From: Paenibacillus azoreducens
GTDB lineage: Bacteria > Bacillota > Bacilli > Paenibacillales > Paenibacillaceae
DNA length: 64,000 bases
Assembly: GCF_021654775.1 (NCBI RefSeq)
Contig: NZ_AP025343.1
Coordinates: forward strand, 3,563,501 to 3,627,500
Direction: 5' to 3'
This document shows, piece after piece, positions 43,674 through 52,626 of this stretch (its first letter is position 1; every line of letters starts with the position of its first letter). Both the position numbers and the translations under genes were made by a program. The notes under the pieces were generated by a model. The model saw only the letters and a list, made by a program, of their open reading frames with translations, was not told where the DNA came from and searched no databases.

Positions 43674-44693
43674 ATGATGGATTATGAGATTTTTGATTTG
43701 GGTGACGTAACCTTGCAATCAGGAGTGACTTTACCGAGCGCTTTTCTTGCTTACAAGACTTTTGGAAGATTGAATGAAAAGAAAGATAATGTCATCGTAT
43801 ATCCAACTGCTTTTGGCGACCAGCATGTTCAGAATGAATGGTTGATTGGAAACGGCATGGCACTAGATCCGCGAGAATATTTCATTATCGTTCCAAATTT
43901 GCTGGGCAACGGATTATCTTCGTCTCCCAGTAACACGCCTCCCCCATTCGACCGGGCTAATTTTCCGCAGGTAACCATCTATGACAACGTTAAATTTCAG
44001 CATCGGCTGATGACCGAAAAATTCGGTATTCAAAAAATCGCTCTCGTCGTTGGTTGGTCCATGGGAGGCATTCAAGCATTCCAATGGGGAGCAAGTTATC
44101 CAGATATGGTGGAACGTATTGCACCTTTCGCCGGAGTAGCCAAGACTTGGCCCCAAACGTATGTGGTCCTGGAAGGAATGAAAGCTCCGCTCATGGCTGC
44201 AGCCCGCTTCGATGCAAGTAAACTAAACCAGTTGACTTCTGCGGACATGCGCGCCGTCGGCCGTGTCTATGCGGGATGGGGCGTATCGGACGCGTTTTAC
44301 AGAGAGGAACTTTATCGTGAGCTGGGATTTGACTCATTGGCAGATTTTATAGTTGGCGTCTGGGAAGAGAGCTTTATGAAGATGGATCCGCACAATGTCC
44401 TGGCCATGTTATGGACAGGCCAAAATGCAGATATTAGTGCAAACCCCGCTTATAACGGAGATTTCGATAAGGCGCTGGGAAGCATTAAAGCGCTTGCCTG
44501 CGTCATGCCAGGGAGCACGGATATCTTCTGCCCGGCGGACGATAACGAATACGAAGCTAAGCTTATGCCTAATGCTGTTTTTAATCCTATCGAGTCGATT
44601 TGGGGCCATTTTGCCGGTCGCGGAATCAACAGTGCCGATAATCAATTTATTGATGACAACTTAAAACGCTTGTTGGCGCTTAGTACAAATTGA
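43674..44693 (+). CDS. MetX-like alpha/beta hydrolase (homoserine acetyltransferase family)
   Basis: 339 aa protein of the homoserine O-acetyltransferase superfamily. The nucleophile is in VVGWSMGGIQAFQWG, the acid probably Asp in MPGSTDIFCP, and the histidine in SIWGHFAGRG. Early residues DLGDVTLQSGVTLPSAFLAY match the family. True MetX enzymes usually have GHDSFL or similar at the histidine; here it is GHFAG, as in the family members of unassigned substrate. AGGGAGAG lies upstream of ATG at 43674; the 26 residues before it in the longest frame have no support. Probably controlled by the divergent LysR protein. Confidence 0.82.
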   Translation: MMDYEIFDLGDVTLQSGVTLPSAFLAYKTFGRLNEKKDNVIVYPTAFGDQHVQNEWLIGNGMALDPREYFIIVPNLLGNGLSSSPSNTPPPFDRANFPQVTIYDNVKFQHRLMTEKFGIQKIALVVGWSMGGIQAFQWGASYPDMVERIAPFAGVAKTWPQTYVVLEGMKAPLMAAARFDASKLNQLTSADMRAVGRVYAGWGVSDAFYREELYRELGFDSLADFIVGVWEESFMKMDPHNVLAMLWTGQNADISANPAYNGDFDKALGSIKALACVMPGSTDIFCPADDNEYEAKLMPNAVFNPIESIWGHFAGRGINSADNQFIDDNLKRLLALSTN

Positions 44694-44722
44694 ATTGACT
44701 ATCCTGCCCCGATCTATTATGA

Positions 44723-44755
44723 GGTCACCGGAACTTACTGGTTGACCTTCTTTTT
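44723..44755 (+). terminator. Terminator of the MetX-like gene
   Basis: GGTCACCGG pairs with CTGGTTGACC (mismatched) around a short loop, followed by TTCTTTTTAT. Similar GGTCAGCCAG hairpins occur near 10705 and 51861. Confidence 0.65.
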
Positions 44756-44805
44756 ATGTGGTCGTGCTTGCTGAGCAATTCTGCCCGTTTGCTTAACGAT
44801 GGCAG

Positions 44806-45140
44806 CTATGAGCCGCCATGAAATATTTCACCCTCAATTTTTCCTTCAGATCGGTATACTTGGTCTGTGAAATGAGCTAATTTGATCTCACAATTATCTA
44901 ATTGATTTCTCGCCAAAGGAGCATGAGCACTTTTGAAAAAATCCCTCTTTTCGATCTTGCGAAACCATCATTTTAATTTCATTAGATCAGCTTCATCTTC
45001 TTCCACTTCGTGATATGTGAAATTTCCCTTTTGCGTTTCGTTCTCCAATTCATTCAGAAACAGATTGCATCCTTCCAAAAATTCGTCGTATTCCTTGTCC
45101 CTTTGTTTATTTACACGATGTAACTCATCAATGGGGAACA
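44806..45140 (-). pseudogene. ChrB-like (chromate resistance) protein, broken
   Basis: The minus-strand frame encodes a ChrB N-terminal-domain-like sequence: DELHRVNKQRDKEYDEFLEG, then GNFTYHEVEEDEADLMKLK, an in-frame TGA-adjacent stop, and after it WFRKIEKRDFF and a conserved C-terminal part ending at the stop at 44806. The 5' end is missing: similarity ends near 45140, close to the DedA copy. The ChrB assignment rests on the pattern of conserved residues and is moderate. The same few N-terminal residues are seen at the left edge of copy 1 (base 43 onward). Confidence 0.5.
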
Positions 45141-46228
45141 AGAAAACCGAAATAGGTGAAAATGATTAATTACAGGCGGTAGTTCTTTCAAACAGGAGGA
45201 ATCTAATTGTGGGACATCTAGTCAACTGGTTAGAGCATTACGGATACTTTGTTCTTTTTTGGGCCTCTTTCTTGAAATGCTAGCCTTACCGCTTCCAGGA
45301 GAAATATTAATGAGTTATGCGGGGCTTCTTGTTTTTCAGGGGAAGTTGAGTTGGTTCTTCTCCATTTTATCTTCTGGTCTTGGTGCTGCATCCGGAATGA
45401 CATTAGCCTATTGAATCGGTTCTCGATTAGGTACTTCATTTTTCGAAAAATATGGCTCATACGTTCATTTGGGAACGGATAAACTTCATAAAGTTTCACG
45501 CTGGTTTCAAAAGTACGGAAACAAGGTCATATTCATTGCCTTTTTCATTCCTGGAGTTCGCCATATCACGGGTTATTTTTCCGGTGTGACACGTATTTCG
45601 TTTCGAAAATATGCTCTTTTTGCTTATAGCGGCGCTTTCTTCTGGACTACTACCTTTATCTCCTTCGGTAAAGTGCTGGGTCCAAAATGGGAACTGTATC
45701 ATCATAAATTTAACAGGTATATGCTTATTGCCGGATTTATCGCTGCAGGAGCCATCATTATTTTCTATCTGTATCGGAAGTATAAAGAGCCATTAACAAA
45801 ACAAGCATTTGGATTTTGTTTATGGGAAAAGATCGTCTGCTGGAATTAACATCATTCGCATGGGTGGTAATAGGTGGAGAAGCGCTGGATGAAGGACTCC
45901 GTTTGCTGTTTCATCGCATTGGACCTGCCTCCATTGGCTCTAATTCGCCTTATACCTTTCCAAGCGAGCAAACATTAATATCTATGACGGTATGCGGATT
46001 TGCAGCTTATTTATTAAATTCGGCATTATGGCAATGCTTTAATTCGGATAGCAGCAATATTCTTTGTTGTTTTCATATGTTTGCTTGTAGGCATATGTCG
46101 CATCTACTTTAACATACAGTATCCAAGTGATGTTGTTTCTGGTTATGTATTTGGTGGGGCGTGGCTGAGCCTAAATATCATTCAATTGGAGATTTTTCGG
46201 ATATCAAAAAAGATACGGAGTGACAATT
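45106..46228. repeat. Copy 2 of the DedA-PAP2 segmental duplication
   Basis: Same orientation as 43-1437 and nearly identical outside an internal deletion of about 270 bases, which removed the segment equivalent to about 745-1015 of copy 1. Confidence 0.85.
45209..46223 (+). pseudogene. DedA-PAP2 fusion gene, decayed second copy
   Basis: A copy of the gene at 145 with the same GTG start and GGAGG site but several lesions: a frameshift near 45255 (extra T in the TTTTTTGGG run), a stop at about 45413 (TGA for TGG of the AYWIGS motif), a roughly 270-base deletion after the KYKE codons (near 45795), and an extra A near 46015. The PAP2 remnant keeps the PSEQ and IQYPSD variants, so those His-to-Gln changes predate the duplication. 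No functional product is expected. Confidence 0.9.
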
Positions 46229-46283
46229 CATTGGATGGATGACAAATCAGTTAGTGCATTCTTAAATCTCTTGAGCAATTTAG

Positions 46284-46322
46284 AAAAGGCCCGTCCTACA
46301 AAAATGTAGGATTGGCCTTTTT
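46284..46322 (+). terminator. Hairpin terminator after the DedA-PAP2 pseudogene
   Basis: AAAAGGCC...TCCTACA / TGTAGGA...GGCCTTTTT, a 15-base stem with a two-base bulge on each side and a T-run. Confidence 0.75.
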
Positions 46323-46453
46323 AATTTCCATGCGGAAAAATTGGAGATAATGAGAAACCATGGACAACTGTTCCGGTTTTTACCGAAATGCCCTTACCAA
46401 AATTTAATTAATCCATAAGATAAATTGTAATTTAATTTAAGGAGGAGTAAGAA

Positions 46454-46570
46454 ATGAGTGGAGCTGTTGCAGGAGTAGGTTATGGCCATTGTTGTTTTGG
46501 CACAAATATTGGAGCGATTCTGGTTCTCTTCATTTTGCTGGTTATCATTCTTAGAGCTTTTTGCTGGTAA
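46454..46570 (+). CDS. YjcZ-like small sporulation protein
   Basis: 38-residue protein, too short for usual gene calling. GGAGGAG lies seven bases before the ATG. The N-terminal half is Gly-rich (MSGAVAGVGYGHCCFGTN) and the C-terminal half is a hydrophobic helix (ILVLFILLVIILRAF), the typical layout of the YjcZ/small-sporulation-protein family of Bacillales. A terminator follows at 46609. Single gene. Two Cys replace the usual Gly pair in the glycine-rich part. Role in spores is inferred from family. Confidence 0.8.
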   Translation: MSGAVAGVGYGHCCFGTNIGAILVLFILLVIILRAFCW

Positions 46571-46608
46571 GTAAATTTTTCGTGAAAATGGACTGAACAT
46601 TGTTCTTT

Positions 46609-46638
46609 AAATCCTGCTAGCTTATGCTGGCGGGATTT
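46609..46638 (+). terminator. Terminator of the YjcZ-like gene
   Basis: AAATCCTGCTAGC / GCTGGCGGGATTT (G-T wobbles at two positions), followed by ATTTGTTTTTTT. Confidence 0.75.
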
Positions 46639-46753
46639 ATTTGTTTTTTTGGAGCGTTTTGAATAACCGATGCATATAATGTAGCGTAACTTTAACCGCC
46701 AAAACAAGAAGTTCATCCATTCTTAAGGTAAGTCGCCTATCCTTCTAACTAAA

Positions 46754-46791
46754 AAATTCCCATTCTGCTTTTGGAGAATGGGAATTTTTTT
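46754..46791. terminator. Strong bidirectional hairpin terminator
   Basis: AAATTCCCATTCT and AGAATGGGAATTT form a perfect 13-base stem with an eight-base loop and T/A runs on both sides. It could end both the YjcZ transcript read-through and minus-strand transcription from the TetR gene. Confidence 0.75.
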
Positions 46792-46884
46792 ATATTTGAT
46801 AAAGAGCGATAATTGCGTAATTTTCCTGCAATAATCATGAGATAATCCTCCTCAGAATCCATTCAGGGAGGATATTATTCATGG

Positions 46885-46938
46885 CCAGAAGATATACAAA
46901 AGAAGTGGGAAGCCCGCATTGCCGCTTTTCGTTCCAGG
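46885..46938 (+). pseudogene. IS66-type TnpA scrap
   Basis: A plus-strand frame reads PEDIQKKWEARIAAFRS, similar to the start of IS66-family TnpA accessory proteins (W-x-x-R-I-x-x-F pattern). It has no start codon and ends in sequence that is antisense to the TetR gene. If right, it marks an old IS66 insertion; the match is too short to be certain. Confidence 0.3.
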
Positions 46939-46961
46939 TGGCGAAAGAGCAACAAAATATT

Positions 46962-47555
46962 TTAGCTGGCTGTTTGCTCCCAAAAAGGGGCCAACTGGAC
47001 GGATATAACTTCAATGACTTCTTCAAACATCGTTTCCACTGAGCGATTTTGAGGGTACCGGCTCCACTGCAAAGCCGATCCGAATATGCCCCAACTGATA
47101 ACGAGTGCCATCGCTTCCAATTTTTCTTGCGAAAAGCCCTGTGTGTCCACTTCATTTACCCGTTTAAGCAGAAGCCGATGAAGATCCTGATGCATGGCAT
47201 TTTCAAACATCGCTTCAAACTGCTTATCTCCGGGCGTACGACATTGTTGAAACTGCAAAAGAAAATCGAATATGGTTTGAATAAGGATTCGCAAATTGTC
47301 GGCATTGCATGTTGTTTCTTCCGGCAGTCTATCCCTTATAGTCATTTGGAACTTTTCCGTCATCCAATATTCAAGAAAGTCATGTTTATCCTGAAAATGC
47401 GCATAAAATGTTGTGCGATTTACGGTTGCTTGATTTGTGATATCATGCACAGAAATGGAATAGATGTTTCTCTTTTTCCCAACCAAATCGTTAAAAGCCT
47501 GCACGAACAATTGACGGGTTCTTTTAACACGCGGATCCTCGGGATTTACCGACAT
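46962..47555 (-). CDS. TetR/AcrR family regulator
   Basis: 197 aa regulator. The N-terminal helix-turn-helix reads RVKRTRQLFVQAFNDLVGKK ... SVHDITNQATVNRTTFYAHFQDK, typical of the TetR members with a C-terminal TetR_C-type domain found in Firmicutes. AGAGGGG five bases before ATG at 47555 decides the start; the 31 earlier residues of the longest frame are Cys-rich and unsupported. It is divergent from an NmrA-type reductase gene (47787), its likely target. Confidence 0.85.
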   Translation of the reverse strand: MSVNPEDPRVKRTRQLFVQAFNDLVGKKRNIYSISVHDITNQATVNRTTFYAHFQDKHDFLEYWMTEKFQMTIRDRLPEETTCNADNLRILIQTIFDFLLQFQQCRTPGDKQFEAMFENAMHQDLHRLLLKRVNEVDTQGFSQEKLEAMALVISWGIFGSALQWSRYPQNRSVETMFEEVIEVISVQLAPFWEQTAS

Positions 47556-47674
47556 TTTATCCCCTCTTTCTCTTGAACTCCAATAACAGACAAAAGGACA
47601 AAAATGTTGGGAACACAACAAAAACAGCTTTTTGCAGGTTGTTCGCATAACTCAATCCTTTTATCTTTTACATA

Positions 47675-47708
47675 AGAGGTTGTTCAAAAAGTCACTGAAC
47701 ACGCACTT
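47675..47708. mobile_element. Internally deleted MITE-like element
   Basis: AGAGGTTGTTCAAAAAGT joined to CACTGAACACGCACTT. These are the two outer ends of the element at 17434-17599 (in inverted orientation) with almost all the interior missing. It sits in the divergent promoter region between the TetR and reductase genes. Confidence 0.65.
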
Positions 47709-47786
47709 ATACGGTTATGATTGCACAAACCAAATCGTATGGCAAGAAACTCATGATCTGATTTGCAAACGAAAGGATGAGTAGAA

Positions 47787-48644
47787 ATGATTGTTGTTAC
47801 AGGAGCGAATGGAAAATTAGGTCGGAAGGTCGTAGAGGAACTTCTCAAACGTGTTCCTGCCGGAGATATTGGCGTAAGTGTCCGTGATGTGCACAAGGCA
47901 CAGGATCTAAAAGAACTCGGAGTTCGTGTTCGGCAAGGAAGTTTCGATGATTCCGAAAGTCTTCTTCACGCCTTTGAGGAAGCCTCTCAGGTTCTCATGA
48001 TCTCGTCCCACTCCTTGGGAGAAGTTGCTGTTCGTCATCATCAAACCGCAATTGACTCGGCAAAGAAAGCCGGTGTTCGTCGACTGCTGTACACTAGCCA
48101 AATGTTTTCGCCTGCAACGTCGCATTTTCCTCCCATGGACGTTCATGCTGCTACAGAAGAGTTGCTAAAATCTTCGGGAATGCCTTTCACGTCGCTGCGA
48201 AACGGCTTTTATGCCGCATCAGCGATCATGTGGATGGGGGATGCCTTGAAAACAGGGGAATTGATTGCTCCGGAAGATGGTCCTGTTGCCTGGACCGCCC
48301 ATTCCGACCTGGCTGAAGCCACAGCGGTCATCCTGACAGAGCAGAGATATGACGGTATAACTCCTAACCTTACGGCTCCCGAAGCGATTGACATGGATGG
48401 AATCGCATCGATTGCTTCCAAGATCATGGACCGACCGATTCGGCGAATGGTCGTGTCGGACGATGAATATCGGAACCGCTTACTGTCCCGAGGACTCCCG
48501 GAAGCGATGGTCGGCATGCTTACGGGGATGTTTCAGGCAAGCCGACAGGGAGATTTCTCGCAAACCAATCCCGCCTTGGAAAACCTGATTGGCAGATCCC
48601 CAGTGAATTTTGCGGACTTTTTAAAAGACTCGATTTCTCAATAA
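47787..48644 (+). CDS. NmrA-like / QorB-type NAD(P)H reductase
   Basis: 285 aa atypical short-chain dehydrogenase. The Rossmann loop VTGANGKLGRKVV opens the protein, and VSVRDVHKAQDL and VRVRQGSFDDSESL match the NmrA/QorB (YtfG) group, which includes NADPH-quinone reductases and redox-sensing regulators. The Tyr/Lys catalytic pair of classical SDRs is not evident, which is usual in this group. Divergent from a TetR gene that probably represses it. A sound start at 47787 follows AAAGGATGAG. Confidence 0.83.
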   Translation: MIVVTGANGKLGRKVVEELLKRVPAGDIGVSVRDVHKAQDLKELGVRVRQGSFDDSESLLHAFEEASQVLMISSHSLGEVAVRHHQTAIDSAKKAGVRRLLYTSQMFSPATSHFPPMDVHAATEELLKSSGMPFTSLRNGFYAASAIMWMGDALKTGELIAPEDGPVAWTAHSDLAEATAVILTEQRYDGITPNLTAPEAIDMDGIASIASKIMDRPIRRMVVSDDEYRNRLLSRGLPEAMVGMLTGMFQASRQGDFSQTNPALENLIGRSPVNFADFLKDSISQ

Positions 48645-48988
48645 CACGTTAACACTGACTTGTTTTGTAACATCGGAAGAGGGGTGTACACTATGGATGC
48701 TCTGATCCGTCCTTGACAAAAGGCGGGTACCGTGTTGAAAAAAAGTTATTAAAACCCGGCTGCTATGGTAGGGACAATGAACAATATTTCGTATAAGATG
48801 AGAGATTACTGTTTGATTTACGATACTCTGTATCTCCCTATGCTTTTTCGCTTTCGTATACGACATGTTGTTTACGACAAACAGGCCACTCCGATAGAGT
48901 GGCCCTCGTTCCTAATCATGTGTCTGTAACCCCGAGGATATTAAAGGCCTTTTGATGCAAGTGGTTAGTCCCACCATGACCATTCTCT
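48645..48988. other. Intergenic region, no gene
   Basis: Only a perfect GGCCACTC / GAGTGGCC hairpin (48884-48904, five-base loop) stands out; it may act as a terminator for the reductase gene or for the TetR remnant. Confidence 0.45.
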
Positions 48989-49515
48989 TCAAACATTTCT
49001 AACCCTCTGCTCTATTCCATCAAGTAATAAGAGAATTCCGGAATTAAAGAGTACATCAGAACCCATCAATTTAAACATATCTTCTTCGTGCATCCGTTGA
49101 AGCAATGTAAATTGCGATAGATCCTCATGGGTATTCTCGTTATGATCCTCCTCTAATGATATCTGCAACATACGTTGTTCATATTCTTCAACGACAAAAT
49201 GGATGACGTAGTTAAAAAAATGGGTTGTATATGAAGATTTTTGTTTATCCGTCAATGAAGTAGGTTCGATTATCTGCAATAGACATTCGAACAATTCCAT
49301 AAAGTCAGCCTCTGGCCTTGACTTCATCAGAAGCTGACCGGAACAAGGGAATTGCTGAAGCTTGCTCCGAATAACAGTTGCGCTGATCTGTTACTCTTGA
49401 AGTACCAGTAGATCGTGGGGGCTTGAACATTCAACTCCTTGGAGAGGTTTCTCATAGTGAAATTTTCGATTCCTTGGTCTGAGAGAAGCTTCCATGGGGC
49501 TGCTATTATTTTCCA
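48989..49515 (-). pseudogene. TetR (tetracycline-repressor type) regulator, broken
   Basis: The upstream piece (about 49370-49515) reads WKLLSDQGIENFTMRNLSKE and VQAPTIYWYFKS, a TetR helix-turn-helix. It then shifts frame, and a stop follows at about 49326. The C-terminal piece, 48989-49327, reads LFECLLQIIEPTSLTDKQK ... LMGSDVLFNSGILLLLDGIEQR, the ligand-binding domain of TetR class regulators. Part of the middle is lost. It lies just behind the broken FAD-monooxygenase gene, the usual partner of such repressors. Confidence 0.7.
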
Positions 49516-49539
49516 AACGAAATTAAAAAATAAACTTAG

Positions 49540-50444
49540 TTATTCCTCCAATTCTACATCTTCAGTGGGCAACGGCTTCTGGTTGAACATACTTTCTCCT
49601 GCTTTCGAGGAAAGCCGAACATCCCTCATCCCACGTTCAATGGCACTCACTTCATAATCGCGAAAAGCGGCCAAAAGTTCCTTTTCCCCGTTATTCACTT
49701 TGATTAATTCCTTCGAGAGCTCATAGGCATCAAAGAGAGCCGCATTCCCACCGATCTCTGCCGGTGTCATGGGATGCAGGGCGTCTCCCAGCAAAACCAG
49801 ATTGGTCGTTTCTTTCCAAGGCTTATACGGCAGAACGTTACGAAGGTGATAAACAGCCGTTTTCTCAGGCTCCGCTAATTCCAGCATCCGTTTTACTTGT
49901 GGGTGCCAATGTTTGGTTTTCGCTTGAGCAAAAGACAACAATTCAAAACCTTCAATTGGAAGAGCTGCTCGTCAGGAATCCCGAACCACTCAGGCGAGCA
50001 CGCAAATACAGCATACAGGTAATCCTGTTGAGGAGAAATTTTCACATTAAGGGACATGGATTCCGGAAATTGTTCAATATTCGGCTTGAAAGCTATGTCT
50101 TCAAGAAGAAGGGAAAACGGAGCATCTACTTCTGGATTTATAAGGCATCTCATGCTGCCATCCCCAATGAGCATGTTCAATTCCTTTCTCCGCTCATCAT
50201 CCAGAAATACCTTGGTATAAAGAGCCCTGCCCCCAGTATCGAAAGTTTTCACCTCAGGTTTGTACTGATGCCGGACTTTGGATCCTCCACCGTCATCACC
50301 GACCAGGACATCCGCATCCATATGCTCCCCATTATCGAACCACACTCTTAAGCGTCCGTTTTCTAACCTTTCATAGTGGGTAAATCGGTATCCGAAACTG
50401 ATCTTGTCACCTAGTTCGCCATGTACGTGGAGCTTTACCGACAT
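49540..50444 (-). pseudogene. FAD-dependent monooxygenase (FAD_binding_3), broken
   Basis: Two frames of one protein. The upstream piece (50444 to about 49945) holds VLVGDDGGGSKVRHQY, the middle of a group A flavin monooxygenase. The downstream piece (about 49945 to 49540) holds LVLLGDALHPMTPAEIGGNA, the second FAD-binding motif (GD). A one-base frameshift near 49945 separates them. The N-terminal Rossmann GXGXXG segment is absent. Related proteins hydroxylate aromatic compounds or inactivate antibiotics (TetX-like). Not functional as it stands. Confidence 0.75.
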
Positions 50445-50690
50445 CGATAAAGAAGATAGACAAAAAAACTGCCGACTTTATCGACAGTCTGGAGCATCCT
50501 AATTGGATGATCTAGATTCGGGGACGGGCCGTCCCGGGGCATGTAACCCCATCCGTTCTTCGAAAACGTGCCGAGGCAAGACAGCGAATTGGGATCGTGC
50601 GCAGGGAATAAGGCGATCTCTTTCCAGTTAATGACTTGATCTGTATAGTTATATATAATAGATTGATAGTCATTAATAATGGAGGAGGAA
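50435..50690 (-). pseudogene. Unassigned coding-like remnant
   Basis: On the minus strand a frame reads [20 protein letters not shown] and MPRDGPSPNLDHPIRMLQTV before drifting into the broken monooxygenase region. It starts in the promoter region of the M42 peptidase, without a ribosome binding site. It looks protein-derived but the family is not recognised. Confidence 0.25.
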
Positions 50691-50695
50691 TATTC

Positions 50696-51781
50696 TTGGA
50701 CTCTACCTTGCAAATGTTAAAAGCTCTAACGGACGCCAACGGCGTACCAGGTCACGAAGACGAAGTGCGCGACGTTATGCGGGAGCACATTGCTCCTTAC
50801 GCTGACGAAGTGACGGTTGATCATCTCGGCAGCTTGATTGCCAAAAAAACGGGCACGACTCCGGACGGCCCTAAAATTATGGTAGCCGGACATTTGGATG
50901 AGATCGGTTTCATGGTGACGCGGATCGACGACAATGGCTTCCTATACTTTCAACCGCTAGGCGGATGGTGGGAGCAAGTGATGCAAGCGCAGCGTGTGAC
51001 TGTCATGACGCGCAAGGGGAACATTCCCGGCGTGATCGGCTCGAAACCGCCGCATATTTTATCGCCGGAAGCCCGCAAAAATTCAGTTGACAAAAAAGAG
51101 ATGTTCATCGATATCGGCGCGGAAAGCAGAGAGCAAGCTACGGAGTTCGGTGTTCGCCCGGGCGACTCCATCGTACCGGTTTGCGAATTTACCGTGATGA
51201 AAAATGAAAAGATGCTGATGGCCAAAGCATGGGACAACCGCATCGGCTGTGCCATTGCGATCGATGTGCTGAAGCAGCTGAAAGACGTCGAGCATCCGAA
51301 TACCGTATACGGCGTCGGCACCGTTCAAGAGGAAGTCGGCTTACGCGGAGCGAAAACGGCCGCAAATGTCATTCAACCGGATATCGGTTTCTCGGTTGAC
51401 GTAGGAATTGCCGGCGATACGCCGGGTGTGACCGAGAAGGACGCCCTGGCCAAAATGGGCAAAGGGCCGCAAATTCTCATTTATGACGGATCGATGATCT
51501 CGCATCGCCGTCTGCGCAACTTCATTACCGACACAGCGGATGAGCTCGGCATTCCTTATCAATTCGACTATGTCGCAGGAGGCGGCACCGACGCCGGCGC
51601 CATTCACGTGACAGCCGGGGGCGTACCGTCGCTTGCGATTTCGATTGCAACGCGATACATTCATACGCATGCGGCGATTCTCCACCGCGATGATTTCGAA
51701 AACGCCGTGAAGCTGATCACCGAAGTCATCAAACGATTGGATAAAAACAAAGTGAAGGAACTTACATTCGGCCAAGGGTAG
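50696..51781 (+). CDS. M42 family glutamyl aminopeptidase (YsdC-like)
   Basis: Dinuclear zinc aminopeptidase of 361 aa (PepA/FrvX/YsdC type; often labelled endoglucanase M). Ligands and catalysis: His in [12 protein letters not shown], Asp in [10 protein letters not shown], Glu pair in [10 protein letters not shown], Asp in [13 protein letters not shown] and His near [13 protein letters not shown] at 50696 is the start because GGAGGAGG lies five to seven bases upstream; the longest frame adds 20 residues with no site. YsdC-like proteins are 361 aa, matching this choice. Single gene with two hairpins downstream. Confidence 0.9.
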   Translation: MDSTLQMLKALTDANGVPGHEDEVRDVMREHIAPYADEVTVDHLGSLIAKKTGTTPDGPKIMVAGHLDEIGFMVTRIDDNGFLYFQPLGGWWEQVMQAQRVTVMTRKGNIPGVIGSKPPHILSPEARKNSVDKKEMFIDIGAESREQATEFGVRPGDSIVPVCEFTVMKNEKMLMAKAWDNRIGCAIAIDVLKQLKDVEHPNTVYGVGTVQEEVGLRGAKTAANVIQPDIGFSVDVGIAGDTPGVTEKDALAKMGKGPQILIYDGSMISHRRLRNFITDTADELGIPYQFDYVAGGGTDAGAIHVTAGGVPSLAISIATRYIHTHAAILHRDDFENAVKLITEVIKRLDKNKVKELTFGQG

Positions 51782-51860
51782 GGAGCGACTGCGTCCCCTC
51801 TTCCTATTTGGTGCCATGTGCGATCAAAGAATTGAACTATCTTACTCCTTCGAATTATCA

Positions 51861-51886
51861 GGTCAGCCAGTTTTTACTGGTTGACC
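51861..51886 (+). terminator. Terminator of the M42 peptidase gene
   Basis: GGTCAGCCAG / CTGGTTGACC (one mismatch), six-base loop, then TCTTTTATT. Confidence 0.75.
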
Positions 51887-51888
51887 TC

Positions 51889-51990
51889 TTTTATTATGGC
51901 TTAAACCATAATAAAAATAGCAGGTTGCGGTAGCCTGCCTGTTCAACAATATTTGTTATTCAACTATCGTACTCTTTAGTTTAATGCTCG
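51889..51990. repeat. Hairpin cluster with dispersed-repeat motif
   Basis: TTTTATTATGG / CCATAATAAAA (51889-51916) is a perfect 11-base stem with a six-base loop. It is followed by GCAGG...CCTGC and by TTCAACTATCGTACTCTTTAG, a motif similar to TTGAGCTATCATACCCGTTAG near 26266. The grouping of hairpins and this motif resembles the repeat near 26160-26296. Confidence 0.5.
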
Positions 51991-52010
51991 ATGATACTTG
52001 CATGCTGCTT

Positions 52011-52394
52011 CTAGGGTTTTAACCGTTTAATAATGGACGCCAATTTTCTGGCAAATACTATTGGGTTCTCTACTGACTCTACATGTACATACATGAGACG
52101 AGGCGTATCGAATAACCAATGGTTGTGAACCGCTGTTACTTTTAGCCCAAGTCTAGCTGCCTGCCGTATAAATTGCTGAACTTCTCGCTGCAACAAAGTA
52201 ATTTCGCCTGTATTCAGGGATTTTCCATTTTTTAAGGATTGGATCACGATCTCATGCTCAGTGTCATATTTTTTGCCTAGTATCTTTGCGTTGAGATTGC
52301 GTTTTACCATGATTGAGCACTCGTTGTTTTCGTGCTGCCCTTTTCCACCTAGGATTTGGGCTAAACGCCGACAAAGAGATTCAGTAATAGCCAT
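52011..52394 (-). CDS. DUF1259 (LppY/LpqO-like) family protein
   Basis: 127 aa protein, one copy of the DUF1259 domain named after mycobacterial LppY/LpqO lipoproteins. Landmarks are LCRRLAQILGGKG near the start and VTAVHNHWLFDTPRLMYVHV. The domain usually occurs twice in longer proteins; here only one is present, which is common in Bacillales. No signal peptide. ATG at 52394 is preferred, since GAGGGGAG lies about seven bases upstream. Function unknown; the conserved His-rich pair suggests metal binding (inference). Confidence 0.78.
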   Translation of the reverse strand: MAITESLCRRLAQILGGKGQHENNECSIMVKRNLNAKILGKKYDTEHEIVIQSLKNGKSLNTGEITLLQREVQQFIRQAARLGLKVTAVHNHWLFDTPRLMYVHVESVENPIVFARKLASIIKRLKP

Positions 52395-52626
52395 ATATGT
52401 CTCCCCTCTCATTTTGAGTAATATATATTATTCAACAAGAGAGAAGAGGATTGGACTTATATGACGCTGGATGGATAATTTTGGGTTGATTAGTTGAAAG
52501 AAAAAAGGTATATTATGTTGGGGTTAATAGAGCGGATGTTCGTGTTCGATATGTGTTATTGGGAAAACGCGCAATTCGGGATATACGTTCACTCTCATAG
52601 TATTTATATTTGGGGAGGGTGTCTGC

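Larger units (their letters stand above)
46571..46961. other. Intergenic region with two terminators and an IS66-like scrap
   Basis: No intact gene. It holds terminators at 46609-46638 and 46754-46791 and, near its right end, about 17 codons resembling IS66 TnpA. Confidence 0.5.
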
